From contig OZ240237.1 of assembly GCA_965198025.1 (NCBI GenBank), positions 3,224,001 through 3,288,000 on the forward strand: a DNA stretch of 64,000 nucleotides. Direction: 5' to 3'. Below the pieces are notes generated by a model. It searched no databases and was not told the DNA's origin. It saw only the letters and a list, made by a program, of their open reading frames with translations. Of the stretch, positions 44,457 through 55,603 are shown piece by piece; position 1 is the first letter of the stretch; the number at the start of each line of letters is the position of its first letter. The position numbers were made by a program, and so were the translations under genes. Source of the DNA: CAYWWM01 sp965198025 (GTDB lineage: Bacteria > Acidobacteriota > Terriglobia > 2-12-FULL-54-10).

Positions 44457-45167
44457 CTACCAGGTGATCTCCCTGGCTGCCTTTCTTCGTTCCTGTTTCT
44501 CCGCTGAGGCGATGCGGCCGTCGTGCATGCGCAAAACGCGATCCGCCATGGCCGCGATATCGGAATTGTGAGTAATGATCGCCGTGGTTGTGCCCAGATC
44601 GCGGTTGGCCCGTTCCAATGCTTCCAACACCACCACCCCCGTCTGCGAATCCAGCGCCCCGGTCGGTTCATCGCAGAGCAACACCGCCGGGTTCTTCGCG
44701 ACGGCACGGGCAATCGCCACGCGCTGTTGTTCTCCCCCAGACATCTGCGAGGGAAAGTGATCCTTGCGATCTTTCAACCCGACCAGAGCAAGTGCGTCGG
44801 ACGGGTCCATCGGATCGCGGGCAATTTCCGTTACCACCGATACGTTTTCCAGCGCCGTGAGGCTGGGAATCAGATTGTAGAACTGGAACACAAACCCAAC
44901 GTGATAGCGGCGGTACTCGGTCAACTCGCGGTCCGTTGCACGGGTCAGGTCCCGTCCCGCATAGCTCACACGCCCGCTGGTGGCCGTGTCCAGACCTCCC
45001 AGGATATTCAGCAGGGTGGATTTCCCGCTGCCCGAGGGGCCCAGCAGTACAACTAGTTCCCCCCCGTACAGCTCCAGGTCAACGCCGCGCAGCGCGTGCA
45101 CCTCCTGCTCGCCCATCCGGTACAGCTTGGTCAGACCGTGTGCTTCGAAGACGCTTGCTGCGCTCAT
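44457..45167 (-). CDS. ABC transporter ATPase (MacB/LolD branch)
   Basis: The 236-residue ATPase has Walker A GPSGSGKST, Q-loop FVFQFYNLIPSLTA, signature MSGGEQQRVAIARA, Walker B VLLCDEPTGALD and switch His in AIITHNSD. It is the first gene of the minus-strand operon with the double FtsX permease and the HlyD adaptor. Start at 45167. Confidence 0.93.
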   Translation of the reverse strand: MSAASVFEAHGLTKLYRMGEQEVHALRGVDLELYGGELVVLLGPSGSGKSTLLNILGGLDTATSGRVSYAGRDLTRATDRELTEYRRYHVGFVFQFYNLIPSLTALENVSVVTEIARDPMDPSDALALVGLKDRKDHFPSQMSGGEQQRVAIARAVAKNPAVLLCDEPTGALDSQTGVVVLEALERANRDLGTTTAIITHNSDIAAMADRVLRMHDGRIASAEKQERRKAAREITW

Positions 45168-45349
45168 CGCAGCCTCCTATTTCCAGTATACGACTGCTTG
45201 CCAGGTTCCCTTCGCGTATAAATATGGGGGCTTTTCCGCAGCAGGGAGGCCGCCCCTTGAGTCAGGCACCTACGCCTGTCAAGACTGACGAACAGAAGGC
45301 CGGGGAGAGGATACCGTGCAAAGGGAAGGTGTTGGGCAGCAAAGCAAAT

Positions 45350-45818
45350 GGCGAGCAGGCCTGTAAGCCGGATTCTGTGCCCTGCACGAGCGGGGCGGCG
45401 ATCATTCCTCTGGGCCCGGAATTGCTTCCTGGCTCTAGCGACCTACCCGAGAGTGTACCCCTTAGCCCGTAAGGGCCGAGGTTGCGGAGCGGGCCACTCC
45501 TGCTCTCCTATTTGGTCTTGCTCCGTGTGGGGTTTTCCCTGCCCCGGACGTCGCCGTCCGGGCGGTGCGCTCTTACATTAAGCCCCGTCCAGCGGGACCG
45601 CACCTTTTCACCCTTACCCCGTCCCTCACATCGGTTTCCCGTAGTGGATAAAGGGCGAGGCGGTATCTTTTCTGTGGCACTAATCCGTACCGGTCCAACC
45701 CCTCCCTGCGTTGGTTAGAGAGGCCCGACCAGTCCTGGCCGTTAGCCAGCACACTGCCCTGCGGAGTCCGGACTTTCCTCCCCGCCGAAAGGCGGAGCGA
45801 TCGCCCGGCCTGCTCGCC
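45350..45818 (-). ncRNA. rnpB: RNase P RNA
   Basis: On the minus strand the RNA begins GGCGAGCAGGCCGGGCGATC and shows the universal segment GAGGAAAGTCCGGACTCC, later GGGCAGTGTGCTGGCTAAC, and near the 3' end GCACAGAATCCGGCTTACAG followed by GCCTGCTCGCC. The first and last 12 bases pair as helix P1. Length is about 469 nt, longer than the usual 350-400. Its promoter is TTGAAC-17-CATACT just upstream. It is the catalytic partner of RnpA and is not near rnpA in this genome. Confidence 0.9.
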
Positions 45819-45829
45819 GTTCAGCCTTC

Positions 45830-45858
45830 AGTATGATGGATTGGCCCCGGCAGTTCAA
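45830..45858 (-). promoter_or_regulatory. rnpB promoter
   Basis: On the minus strand TTGAAC (45853-45858) is followed after 17 bp by CATACT (45830-45835), placing the start near 45822, at the beginning of the RNA. Confidence 0.55.
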
Positions 45859-46160
45859 CGCCAACGAAGTTAGCCCAAACCACGGCCACTGCCGCGTCAA
45901 ACTCAATCGCAACGCATTGGCAATCTCAGTTTCGAGGCCAGGCGCGGCGAGCGACAGAAAGCCGGTCGTGTTCGGATTGAAGAACGTAGCTGTTCATCGG
46001 ACTCGAAGTAAAGTAACCGTCACGCGCATCCCGCGTTTCTCTGACAAACGAAGAGTCTGGGTCGATCAGCCCGTGGCCGGGCGCGTGACGTCTCGGAGTG
46101 AAGCCAAGAAAATCTAACGGGATTGAAGAAAGATGTAACGCTGTAGGGACGGCGGCAGGG
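45859..46160. other. 302-bp spacer upstream of rnpB
   Basis: Nothing beyond the rnpB promoter is supported. A plus-strand frame (45833-46117) overlaps that promoter, has no family features and no ribosome site that I can defend. Confidence 0.5.
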
Positions 46161-48026
46161 CTACCGCTCGGATACTTTGACCACGCTCAGCGATTCGACG
46201 TAACCCAGGATCCCCGCAAAGAGTGCCTCCGCGATTTTCTGCCGGTGCCCCTCGGTCTTCAGGAGTATTTCTTCCGCAGGGTTGCTCAGGAAAGCGATCT
46301 CGGAAAGAGCGGACGGCATGTTCGCGCCAATCAGAACCACGAAGGGAGCTTTCTTCACGCCCCGATCCGCCACCCTGCGGTTCCGCACGGCCTGCGTCCT
46401 CCAAACCTTGGACTGGATGTGAGTGGCGAATTCCTTCGACTCGTCCACCTTCTCGGCCATCGCAATCTTCTCAACCAGGCCCTGCAATTGGGAGATTCGC
46501 TCTTGAGAAATCGCGTTCTCACGGGCCGCCACTTCGAGTGCTTCCGCGTCGGTCGTGAAGTTCAAGTAATAGGTCTCCACACCACGCGCCCGAGGGTTGC
46601 GACTGGAATTCGCGTGGATCGAAAGGAACAAATCTGCTTCCTGCTGGTTGGCGATCGCCGTCCGCGTTTCGAGTGGCACAAAGGAATCGTCGGTTCGCGT
46701 AAACACCACCTCGCTGCCGAGTTCCTGCTCGATCAACCGGCCGAGCCGTTTGGCAATGTCCAGCACCAAGTCCTTTTCCCGATAGCCGGAGGTCCCGATG
46801 GTACCTGTGTCCGAGCCGCCATGGCCGGGATCCAGCAGGATCTTGCCGATCTTCAGCCCCAAGGCCCGCGTGAGGGACCGGGTTCCGTCGCCATTGGGTT
46901 GCGCCGCTTCCACTTTCTCAAAGACCGGTCCATCCGCGACTCTCGCTTCTTCGGCAGGTTCGGTTCCTTCGGTTCTTTCGGTTCTTTCGACAGACGAAAA
47001 AGGGGCTGCGGAAGGGATGTTTGCGACCGTTTCGGAAGGCGGCTGGGGCTGCCCGGATTCTTCCGGCCGCGGAGCGGCAGTTCCGGAAACGAGCTCCGGC
47101 GCCAGCGGCGCGGGTCGCTCACGGTTCCGTATGTCCACCACCACCCGATACGGGTTCGGCAGTTCGAAGACGGAGTGCTCGGTGAGGTCCCCCACGTAGA
47201 GGACCACGCGCGTTATGTCCGGCGTGTGGCGGCCTGTCTTGACGCCTCGCAGCAGACCGTTCTCGACGGGGAACGTGCGGTTGTTGATCCGCGGAACCGG
47301 CCGCGTCCCTTGCAGGTCTACGTAGATGCGCGGAGGGTTGCCGACGCGTCCTATACCGTATTGGACGTCTCGCTCGACATCGATCACAACGCGGGCGTAC
47401 TCCGGCGTAACCCAATGCCGGACGCCGGCCACGAGCGCCAGGCTGTCCGTCCGGGGCGCGGGGGGGGGGGCGGGAGCTGCTGACGCAGCCAGGATCTCCG
47501 CGATGGCCTGTACGGCGTTCTTGCGTTCGGGCGCCCGCGGGTTATCGGCGATGAACCGCTCATATTGCCGGATGGCCTCTTCGGGCCGCTTCAGGTCGTT
47601 CCGATAGATACGCGCGACAGCGAGGCTGGCCTGGCGGCGGAACTTGCTGCCCGGATACTCGCGAACCAGAAACTGGTAGGTCTCGACCGCCGACTCCAGC
47701 GACCGCTCGTTCTCCCAGCGCCGACCCATTTCCTCATAGAGAGCGCCGATCTCCATCAGGCAAATGGTGTCGTTCGAGTACGAGGGATCGGTCCAATAGA
47801 CGCGCCGGAACGCCCGGATGACTCGCTGGTAATCTCCTGCGGCGCGCTCTTCGTAGGGAATCTGCGCGAAGGATTTCTGGACATCAAGAGCCTGGCGGAA
47901 GTAGCTGACCGCCAGTCGTCGTTTTTCCGCAGCGCTTCCGCCCTGCTGGGCATTGGCCCATGGGGCCAGGAAGCAGCCGAGAGCAAGCAGCCCGAGCAGG
48001 AGGGTGGCGAAGGCCCTGCGGTTCAT
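46161..48026 (-). CDS. AMIN-domain N-acetylmuramoyl-L-alanine amidase
   Basis: A 621-residue exported amidase (signal FATLLLGLLALGCFLAPWAN) that splits septal peptidoglycan. After a TPR-like helical region (residues 25-180) comes an AMIN domain (VRHWVTPEYARVVIDVERDV) that targets cell wall, a variable linker with Glu/Arg/Thr repeats, and a zinc Amidase_3 domain: DPGHGGSDTGTIG, GYREKDL, LFLSIHANSSRN and ALSEIAFLSNPAE. An uninterrupted run of eleven C on the coding strand (47460-47470) encodes the A-P-P-P before the AMIN domain, so slippage could switch off the gene. The start is chosen for the signal peptide; an earlier one at 48119 exists. Confidence 0.88.
   Translation of the reverse strand: MNRRAFATLLLGLLALGCFLAPWANAQQGGSAAEKRRLAVSYFRQALDVQKSFAQIPYEERAAGDYQRVIRAFRRVYWTDPSYSNDTICLMEIGALYEEMGRRWENERSLESAVETYQFLVREYPGSKFRRQASLAVARIYRNDLKRPEEAIRQYERFIADNPRAPERKNAVQAIAEILAASAAPAPPPAPRTDSLALVAGVRHWVTPEYARVVIDVERDVQYGIGRVGNPPRIYVDLQGTRPVPRINNRTFPVENGLLRGVKTGRHTPDITRVVLYVGDLTEHSVFELPNPYRVVVDIRNRERPAPLAPELVSGTAAPRPEESGQPQPPSETVANIPSAAPFSSVERTERTEGTEPAEEARVADGPVFEKVEAAQPNGDGTRSLTRALGLKIGKILLDPGHGGSDTGTIGTSGYREKDLVLDIAKRLGRLIEQELGSEVVFTRTDDSFVPLETRTAIANQQEADLFLSIHANSSRNPRARGVETYYLNFTTDAEALEVAARENAISQERISQLQGLVEKIAMAEKVDESKEFATHIQSKVWRTQAVRNRRVADRGVKKAPFVVLIGANMPSALSEIAFLSNPAEEILLKTEGHRQKIAEALFAGILGYVESLSVVKVSER
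47460..47470. repeat. Homopolymeric G11 (C11 on coding strand) inside the amidase gene
   Basis: Eleven consecutive identical bases within the linker between helical and AMIN regions. Change by one base would shift the frame and truncate the protein before its catalytic domain. Another run of eleven G is intergenic at 40315-40325, and nine at 53432-53440 within the DUF433 gene. Confidence 0.7.
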
Positions 48027-48115
48027 GCAGAGAGCGCACCCGCGACCCTTCCGGCTCAGGCCAAAGGAACCGCTGACCGAATTTTGCAACCATCGTCTCG
48101 GCATAACTCTACCGT

Positions 48116-48805
48116 TCACGGCCGGCCAGTGTTGGTGAAGCGGACGATCCCGTCGCTGCCGACCGTGCGGACGATCCTCCGCGCTTCGGGGGAACGAAGC
48201 GCGGCGTTCCTGCCGGCCTGGGCCCGCCGCAACGGATAGATTCCGTTAATCTTTCTCAGATAGTTCTGCGTTTCGAGGATCCGGGGGACACTTCCACTGC
48301 GCAGAACGGCGTTTTCTCCCGCGTTGTAAGCTGCCAGCGACAGCTCCAGGTCTCCGCCGAACATATCCAGTAAGAACTTCAAGTACCGGATTCCGCCGTC
48401 CAGGTTCTGAACCGGGTCGAAGACGTTCCGCACCCCGAAGCGAAGCGCCGTGGGGCGGATCAATTGCATCAGGCCCATCGCGCCGCGGGGCGAGACCGCC
48501 ATGGGGTTGAAGTCCGACTCTACCTGGACGACGGCACGGATCAGATCCGGCTCCATACGGTGGTGCGCCGCAGCCTGCCCGATCAGGTCAGCGATGTAGG
48601 CCCGGGTATCCGTCGAGGAACTGGACGGCCGAGGGCGGAACCGCTGCGGCTGAACCGGAACCGGGCCGTTCTCGAAAACAACCTTACCGTCTTCGATATG
48701 GGCGGCGATCCTCTGAGCGTGTAGCGGCGCAGCGGCGCAAGCGATCAAGGCGGCCAGCAAGACGCTGCCGACTTTCGGATTGCCATAGAATCGCGCGAGC
48801 ACCAT
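48116..48805 (-). CDS. Lytic transglycosylase (Slt family)
   Basis: The 229-residue protein has a signal peptide (KVGSVLLAALIACAAAPLHA, start at 48805) and a lysozyme-like SLT domain: catalytic Glu in LIRAVVQVESDFNP, then AVSPRGAMGLMQLIRPTALR, NLDGGIRYLKFLLDM and SLAAYNAGENAVLRSG. It cleaves glycan strands to 1,6-anhydro products. It sits upstream of the amidase on the same strand, a pairing that suggests coordinated wall turnover. The ATG at 48904 is an alternative. Confidence 0.9.
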   Translation of the reverse strand: MVLARFYGNPKVGSVLLAALIACAAAPLHAQRIAAHIEDGKVVFENGPVPVQPQRFRPRPSSSSTDTRAYIADLIGQAAAHHRMEPDLIRAVVQVESDFNPMAVSPRGAMGLMQLIRPTALRFGVRNVFDPVQNLDGGIRYLKFLLDMFGGDLELSLAAYNAGENAVLRSGSVPRILETQNYLRKINGIYPLRRAQAGRNAALRSPEARRIVRTVGSDGIVRFTNTGRP

Positions 48806-48904
48806 GCGTTGCAACCTCAAGACTGCACCAAAGCGCAGCAATAACGACACGCCCCCCCAACAACGGAAGCCGGGAGGACGGAATCTACTCGCAAGAAGAC
48901 GCAA

Positions 48905-51670
<2,766 letters not shown>

Positions 51671-51797
51671 GCAACCCTCACTCCCAGAAAGAGCCAGTCA
51701 TTTATTTCCCCCGGCGCTTCCTCGACCTCGCTCCCCTCGGCCGATCTCGGGACAGGCGGGACAATCCGCCAGGGATGACACCTCAGTGCGTGAAGAG

Positions 51798-52388
51798 CTA
51801 GGACTCCAGCTCCTCGAACTCCGCGAGGGAGTCCAACAGCTCATCCCAGCGGAGCGAAACGACATCTCCATGCCGTTTCGCGTCGTCCGTTCCCCGTTTG
51901 GAAGAGGCGCGCAGAAGCCGCTTCAACTCGCCGACAATTGTGTCAGAGCGAAACCCGGCACGCAAGAGCCGCCGGTAAAGGGCCTGGACGGAAGAGGGCT
52001 TGTCCAAGGATTTGGTGAAACGAACCTTGCGGCGGAGGTGCTGACGGAGGAGCTTCGTCTCATCCAAGGCGTCGAAAGCGCGGCGAACGGCTTCATCGGC
52101 AACGGCGGGATGGACGCGACGAGCGGCGAGGTCGCGCCGGACTCGCAGGCGGCCATGGAGGTCGTTCTCGACACGCGAGGCGACAAACGAACGAGCGAAG
52201 CGCGCGTCGTCCAGGTAGCCGTGGTCGCGGAGACGCTGCATGGCGGCCTCGACATCAGCCGGGGCACCCTTGCGACGGAGGAGCAGAGCGCGCACCTCTG
52301 CGATCGAGCGGGCGCGGCGGGCCAGCGACCGGACGGCGATTTGGTAGAGGGCATCGGCGGTGGGAGGGAGGCTGCGGTTCCGGGACAT
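51798..52388 (-). CDS. recX: Regulatory protein RecX
   Basis: The 196-residue helical protein has the RecX repeats ALYQIAVRSLARRARSIAEV then ALLLRRKGAP, and later DHGYLDDARFARSFVASR, which is the most conserved part. RecX inhibits RecA filament extension and recombinase activity. The ATG at 52388 gives a standard N terminus; 52478 would add 30 unlike residues. recA is not adjacent, unlike the common recA-recX operon. Confidence 0.85.
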   Translation of the reverse strand: MSRNRSLPPTADALYQIAVRSLARRARSIAEVRALLLRRKGAPADVEAAMQRLRDHGYLDDARFARSFVASRVENDLHGRLRVRRDLAARRVHPAVADEAVRRAFDALDETKLLRQHLRRKVRFTKSLDKPSSVQALYRRLLRAGFRSDTIVGELKRLLRASSKRGTDDAKRHGDVVSLRWDELLDSLAEFEELES

Positions 52389-52474
52389 CCGCTTGAAATA
52401 GTACAGAGGAGAAACCGAGCAATTGGTAACATAATCAGACTGGAGTGTCAATTGAAAGGAAACAGGGGTAGAGC

Positions 52475-52981
52475 TCATATGCCATCAAACAATTGAATGC
52501 GAGCAACTTTTCTTGTTTCCCCACGTTTAGGTTTCCATAGCAACCGCGAATCACCGTTTGGACTAATGGTGCAAACGAACGGTGGCCGGATGTTACGCGA
52601 CAAGTTTATTATCTTATGTAGGCCTGCTTCCAGGGCTTGAGCCATTACTGTACTACCCTTGGTGTTTCTACTGAATTCGAAAACCCGCACTCGGTAACGA
52701 ATTATGGCCACACGTTCCACTTCATTAAAGCGTAAACGGGTGTCGGTGGTGAGCAATATCCACTGTTTATTACCTACCAGTGGCAACCAGGTCGAGTCTT
52801 CCGTTCCGGGATTATCGAAATATTTGAAATGCTGATGAACGGTGATGCCGTGGGATCTTAAAACTGACAGGATTGGTACGCACCGCTGGAGGTTTTCATC
52901 AAGGTAGATTTGAAAGTTCTTAGGCGGCTTTTGTTTGTTCCCACCTAATCGCTTCCTCGATTTCCTGGACCGCGCGGGCAT
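52475..52981 (-). CDS. PIN-like toxin (DUF5615-type)
   Basis: The protein (about 168 residues from an ATG at 52981; an alternative start is 53017) has the short PIN-like fold: FQIYLDENLQRCVPILSVLR carries the conserved D-E, WLPLVGNKQWILLTTDTRLR with T-D, and ARIQLFDGI at the end. Such proteins are paired with DUF433 antitoxins. The start overlaps the DUF433 gene by about 60 bp, so the pair is co-translated. The pair has clearly lower GC than recX and the small basic gene and was probably acquired. RNA cleavage is inferred from the fold. Confidence 0.7.
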   Translation of the reverse strand: MPARSRKSRKRLGGNKQKPPKNFQIYLDENLQRCVPILSVLRSHGITVHQHFKYFDNPGTEDSTWLPLVGNKQWILLTTDTRLRFNEVERVAIIRYRVRVFEFSRNTKGSTVMAQALEAGLHKIINLSRNIRPPFVCTISPNGDSRLLWKPKRGETRKVARIQLFDGI

Positions 52982-53594
52982 ATTCGCTTGCCAAGCTGGA
53001 AACGGACTCCCTTGCATTGAATCGGTCCGCTACAACGGAGGTGCTAATTCCGGTTCCCGCAATAACGGGCTTTCCGAAAGCGATTCTCGGATCGATCTGA
53101 ATCCACCGAGGTTCTGTATGCGTGTGCTCTTTTACGAATGGATATAACGTAATGGGAAATCGCTGAGAGTCCCACTCTATTCTTTCTAGATATATCTCCA
53201 GCAACTCACGAAATGCGCCCTGGCCACCCAAAGACTCGTTTACTAAATCCCCTGGGAGGGCTTCAGAAAATATATCCACTCCATCCGTGGATAAAACTGC
53301 ATGCAGAAGAGGATGAGCAGGCCACTTTGTTGCTAGGGAGCTAATAGCCATTCTTATATTTTGCAGCTTAACTCCCTTCACGCGAATCGCACTCAAAATA
53401 TGAAATTCAACAAGATTGTTGAAGGATAGGCGGGGGGGGGTCACAGATGGACTATGTATCACTGGAGGATGGCCATTACTAGCAATCCAGTATTTAATCG
53501 TCGTTCTCGGAATCTGAACAAAATTCGACACCTCTTCGATGCTGTAGGCGGGAATATCGCGAATGTCGATTGGAGGTGTCTTTTTTCGCCCCAT
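52920..53594 (-). CDS. DUF433-family antitoxin with MerR-like N terminus
   Basis: The 224-residue protein starts with a helix-turn-helix of MerR type (PAYSIEEVSNFVQIPRTTIK and YWIASNGHPP) and ends with a DUF433 domain, where IQIDPRIAFGKPVIAGTGIS followed by TSVVADRFNARESVSSLASE is the signature. DUF433 proteins neutralise neighbouring PIN-like toxins. The first part likely binds the operon's DNA for autoregulation. A run of nine C (coding strand) lies at 53432-53440 encoding T-P-P-R. The G+C content is lower than for the rest of the window. Confidence 0.75.
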   Translation of the reverse strand: MGRKKTPPIDIRDIPAYSIEEVSNFVQIPRTTIKYWIASNGHPPVIHSPSVTPPRLSFNNLVEFHILSAIRVKGVKLQNIRMAISSLATKWPAHPLLHAVLSTDGVDIFSEALPGDLVNESLGGQGAFRELLEIYLERIEWDSQRFPITLYPFVKEHTHTEPRWIQIDPRIAFGKPVIAGTGISTSVVADRFNARESVSSLASEYARAVQEIEEAIRWEQTKAA

Positions 53595-53636
53595 CGTTAA
53601 TCCCTGGATTTCTTGAAGAATCGTAACCAGATATAA

Positions 53637-53852
53637 TCAGCCGCCCCACCTGGACCGGGCAGCATGGCTGGCAATTTCAGAACGTCGCTTGGAGCTCAGC
53701 TTGCGGGCGCGGGCGCGGCCTCCCACCTTGCCGCCTTTTCGCCTTGCGGAAGGCAGCCTATCCTCAATTTCTCCGGTGGTGATCTTGGCGACCGCGACGG
53801 CGCACCCGATCACGTCGGCAGGTCTCTTGTGCCCGTGTGGACCCTTTGGCAT
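53637..53852 (-). CDS. Small basic protein with GGKxGGRARAxxLS motif
   Basis: The 71-residue protein is rich in Arg/Lys and ends SARRKGGKVGGRARARKLSS with KRRSEIASHAARSRWGG. This pattern (G-G-K-A-R-A-x-x-L-S-x-x-x-R-x-E-I-A-x-x-A-A-x-x-R-W) is widely seen in short bacterial proteins, often next to toxin-antitoxin genes, and suggests nucleic-acid binding. Function is unknown. An inverted repeat that may be its operator is 34 bp upstream. It is co-oriented with the DUF433/PIN-like pair. Confidence 0.55.
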   Translation of the reverse strand: MPKGPHGHKRPADVIGCAVAVAKITTGEIEDRLPSARRKGGKVGGRARARKLSSKRRSEIASHAARSRWGG

Positions 53853-53885
53853 CTACTGCATCTTCTCCCAGCGGGCTATTATTGT

Positions 53886-53911
53886 CCCGTTACGCTAGCC
53901 AGCGTAACGGG
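53886..53911. promoter_or_regulatory. Perfect inverted repeat with T-run (operator or terminator)
   Basis: CCCGTTACGCT and AGCGTAACGGG flank AGCC, followed on the plus strand by ATGAAATTTTTTTG. On the plus strand this could be an intrinsic terminator, but no plus-strand gene enters it from the left. Its position directly upstream of the minus-strand basic-protein gene favours an operator. Confidence 0.5.
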
Positions 53912-54056
53912 ATGAAATTTTTTTGTCAATGCTCCCTTGGATTCAAACTGAGACACTACCGAAACGGGTCAGGGAGAGAGTGCGGCGGCGCAAAACGGTA
54001 CTGGAAGGCCCCGCAATTCGGCCGGTGCGGAGACCGAATTCGTGTTCGCGTGGCCG

Positions 54057-54085
54057 TTGAGAAAGAAGTCCTAACATGATATAAT
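54057..54085 (+). promoter_or_regulatory. dnaA promoter
   Basis: TTGAGA (54057-54062), 17-bp spacer, and TATAAT (54080-54085) with TGA before it is a near-perfect sigma-70-type promoter. It leaves a leader of about 210 nt before dnaA. Confidence 0.75.
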
Positions 54086-54301
54086 TCTGCTTTGCAATCA
54101 GGCGTGAACAGCTTGCCTTAGGTTCTCATCTCCTGAATCGGGCCGAAACGAAAGTGCGGGGATCAATGAGGGTTGTGTGTCTGGTGTAAACCATTGTCTC
54201 TAAAACACTTGCTAGATCGGTCGGGACTAGCTAGATAGCCTGCGTCCTTGCGGAAGCTCTACCTGCTAGCGGCGGTACGCCAGGGAAAAGCGAAAGGCCG
54301 A

Positions 54302-55603
54302 ATGAACTCCTGGGAAAAGATTCTAGAATACCTCGAAAACCACATCAGCCCGCAGAGCTATACCACGTGGTTCCAGCCGGCGCGGTTCAGTCACGAAGAC
54401 AGTGGAGTGCTGTACGTGCGCGTGCCGAACGAGACGTTTCGAGCGTGGTACGACGGCAATTGCGCGAAGCTGCTGCAGGAGGCGCTGGACCGGCTCGCGT
54501 TGGGGGTGAACCGAATCGAGTGGGTCTGCCCGGCACCGAGCAGGCCGCGTGTGGGACCCTCGCAGGCAGCGTTTGACTTCGACGCACCGATCGCCCAACT
54601 CAACCCTCGCTATACATTCGATACATTTGTGGTAGGCCAGTTCAACCAGTTTGCGCACGCAGCAGCAGACCGCGTGGCCCGCGAGCCGGCGAAGGCCTAC
54701 AACCCGTTGTTTCTCTACGGCGGAGTGGGTATGGGAAAGACGCACCTGCTGCATGCTATCGGCCACGCACTGCTGGCCGAGCGGCGCCTGCGGCTCTGCT
54801 ACGTAACCACGAACCGGTTTCTGCACGAGGTCATCAACTCGATCCGGTACGACCGAATGACGTCCTTCCATGACCGGTACCGGAACCTGGATGTGCTCTT
54901 GGTAGACGACATTCATTTCGTCAGCAGCAAGGAGCGGACGCAGGAAGAGTTCTTCCACACGTTCAACGCTCTCTATGAGTCGCAGAAGCAGATCGTGTTC
55001 ACCAGCGACCGGACCCCCAAGGAGATTCCGCAGCTCGAGGCCCGGCTGCGTTCGCGATTCGAGTGGGGTTTGATGGCCGACATCCAGCCGCCGGACCTCG
55101 AAACCAAGGTTGCCATCCTGATTCGCAAGGCCGAGTCCCAGGGAACGACGCTCTCCGATGAGGTGGCTTTGTTCATCGCCAGCAAGATGCATGGCAACAT
55201 CCGGGAGCTCGAGGGTTCGCTGACACGCCTGCTGGCCTACTCCTCCCTTACGGGGACCGAAATCAGCGTCGGATTCGCCCAGCAGGTCCTAAAGGGAACC
55301 CTAGCCGGCGAAGGAAAGAATATCCATATCGAAGCGATTCAACAAGTGGTCTCCGAGGAGTTCCACCTCCGGGTTGCCGATCTGAAGCTGCGAAGCAATT
55401 CAAAAAAGGTCGTCCATCCAAGGCAAATTGCGATGTTTCTCTCGAAGGAGCTTGCCGACGCCTCACTCCCCGAAATCGGGCGGGCATTTGGCGGTAAACA
55501 TCACACGACCGTGCTCCACTCGATTAACAAGATTCGCGAAGGCCGCAAGCGCGACAAGGAACTGAGCAGGTTGATTCATAAACTATCCGATGCGCTGCGA
55601 TAG
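54302..55603 (+). CDS. dnaA: Chromosomal replication initiator DnaA
   Basis: The 433-residue initiator has the N-terminal DnaB-contact domain (WEKILEYLENHISPQSYTTW), the AAA+ domain with Walker A GGVGMGKT (140-147), Walker B DVLLVDDIHF and sensor region, and the C-terminal DNA-binding domain with GGKHHTTVLHSINKI. It binds DnaA boxes and opens the origin. The ATG at 54302 is preceded by AAAGG; an upstream start at 54248 adds 18 residues that are not family-like. The likely origin lies immediately downstream. It is the first gene of the dnaA-dnaN-gyrB block. Confidence 0.97.
   Translation: MNSWEKILEYLENHISPQSYTTWFQPARFSHEDSGVLYVRVPNETFRAWYDGNCAKLLQEALDRLALGVNRIEWVCPAPSRPRVGPSQAAFDFDAPIAQLNPRYTFDTFVVGQFNQFAHAAADRVAREPAKAYNPLFLYGGVGMGKTHLLHAIGHALLAERRLRLCYVTTNRFLHEVINSIRYDRMTSFHDRYRNLDVLLVDDIHFVSSKERTQEEFFHTFNALYESQKQIVFTSDRTPKEIPQLEARLRSRFEWGLMADIQPPDLETKVAILIRKAESQGTTLSDEVALFIASKMHGNIRELEGSLTRLLAYSSLTGTEISVGFAQQVLKGTLAGEGKNIHIEAIQQVVSEEFHLRVADLKLRSNSKKVVHPRQIAMFLSKELADASLPEIGRAFGGKHHTTVLHSINKIREGRKRDKELSRLIHKLSDALR

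Larger units (their letters stand above)
53853..54301. other. Spacer between the basic-protein gene and dnaA
   Basis: It contains an inverted repeat (53886-53911) with a T-run and the dnaA promoter (54057-54085). I saw no gene and no convincing DnaA boxes here; those are downstream of dnaA. Confidence 0.55.

Noticed and set aside
45833..46117. 94-residue plus-strand frame beside rnpB
   Set aside because: It overlaps the rnpB promoter, and I see no ribosome site or family features.
46098..47483. Long plus-strand frame opposite the amidase gene
   Set aside because: Antisense shadow; the amidase has clear domains.
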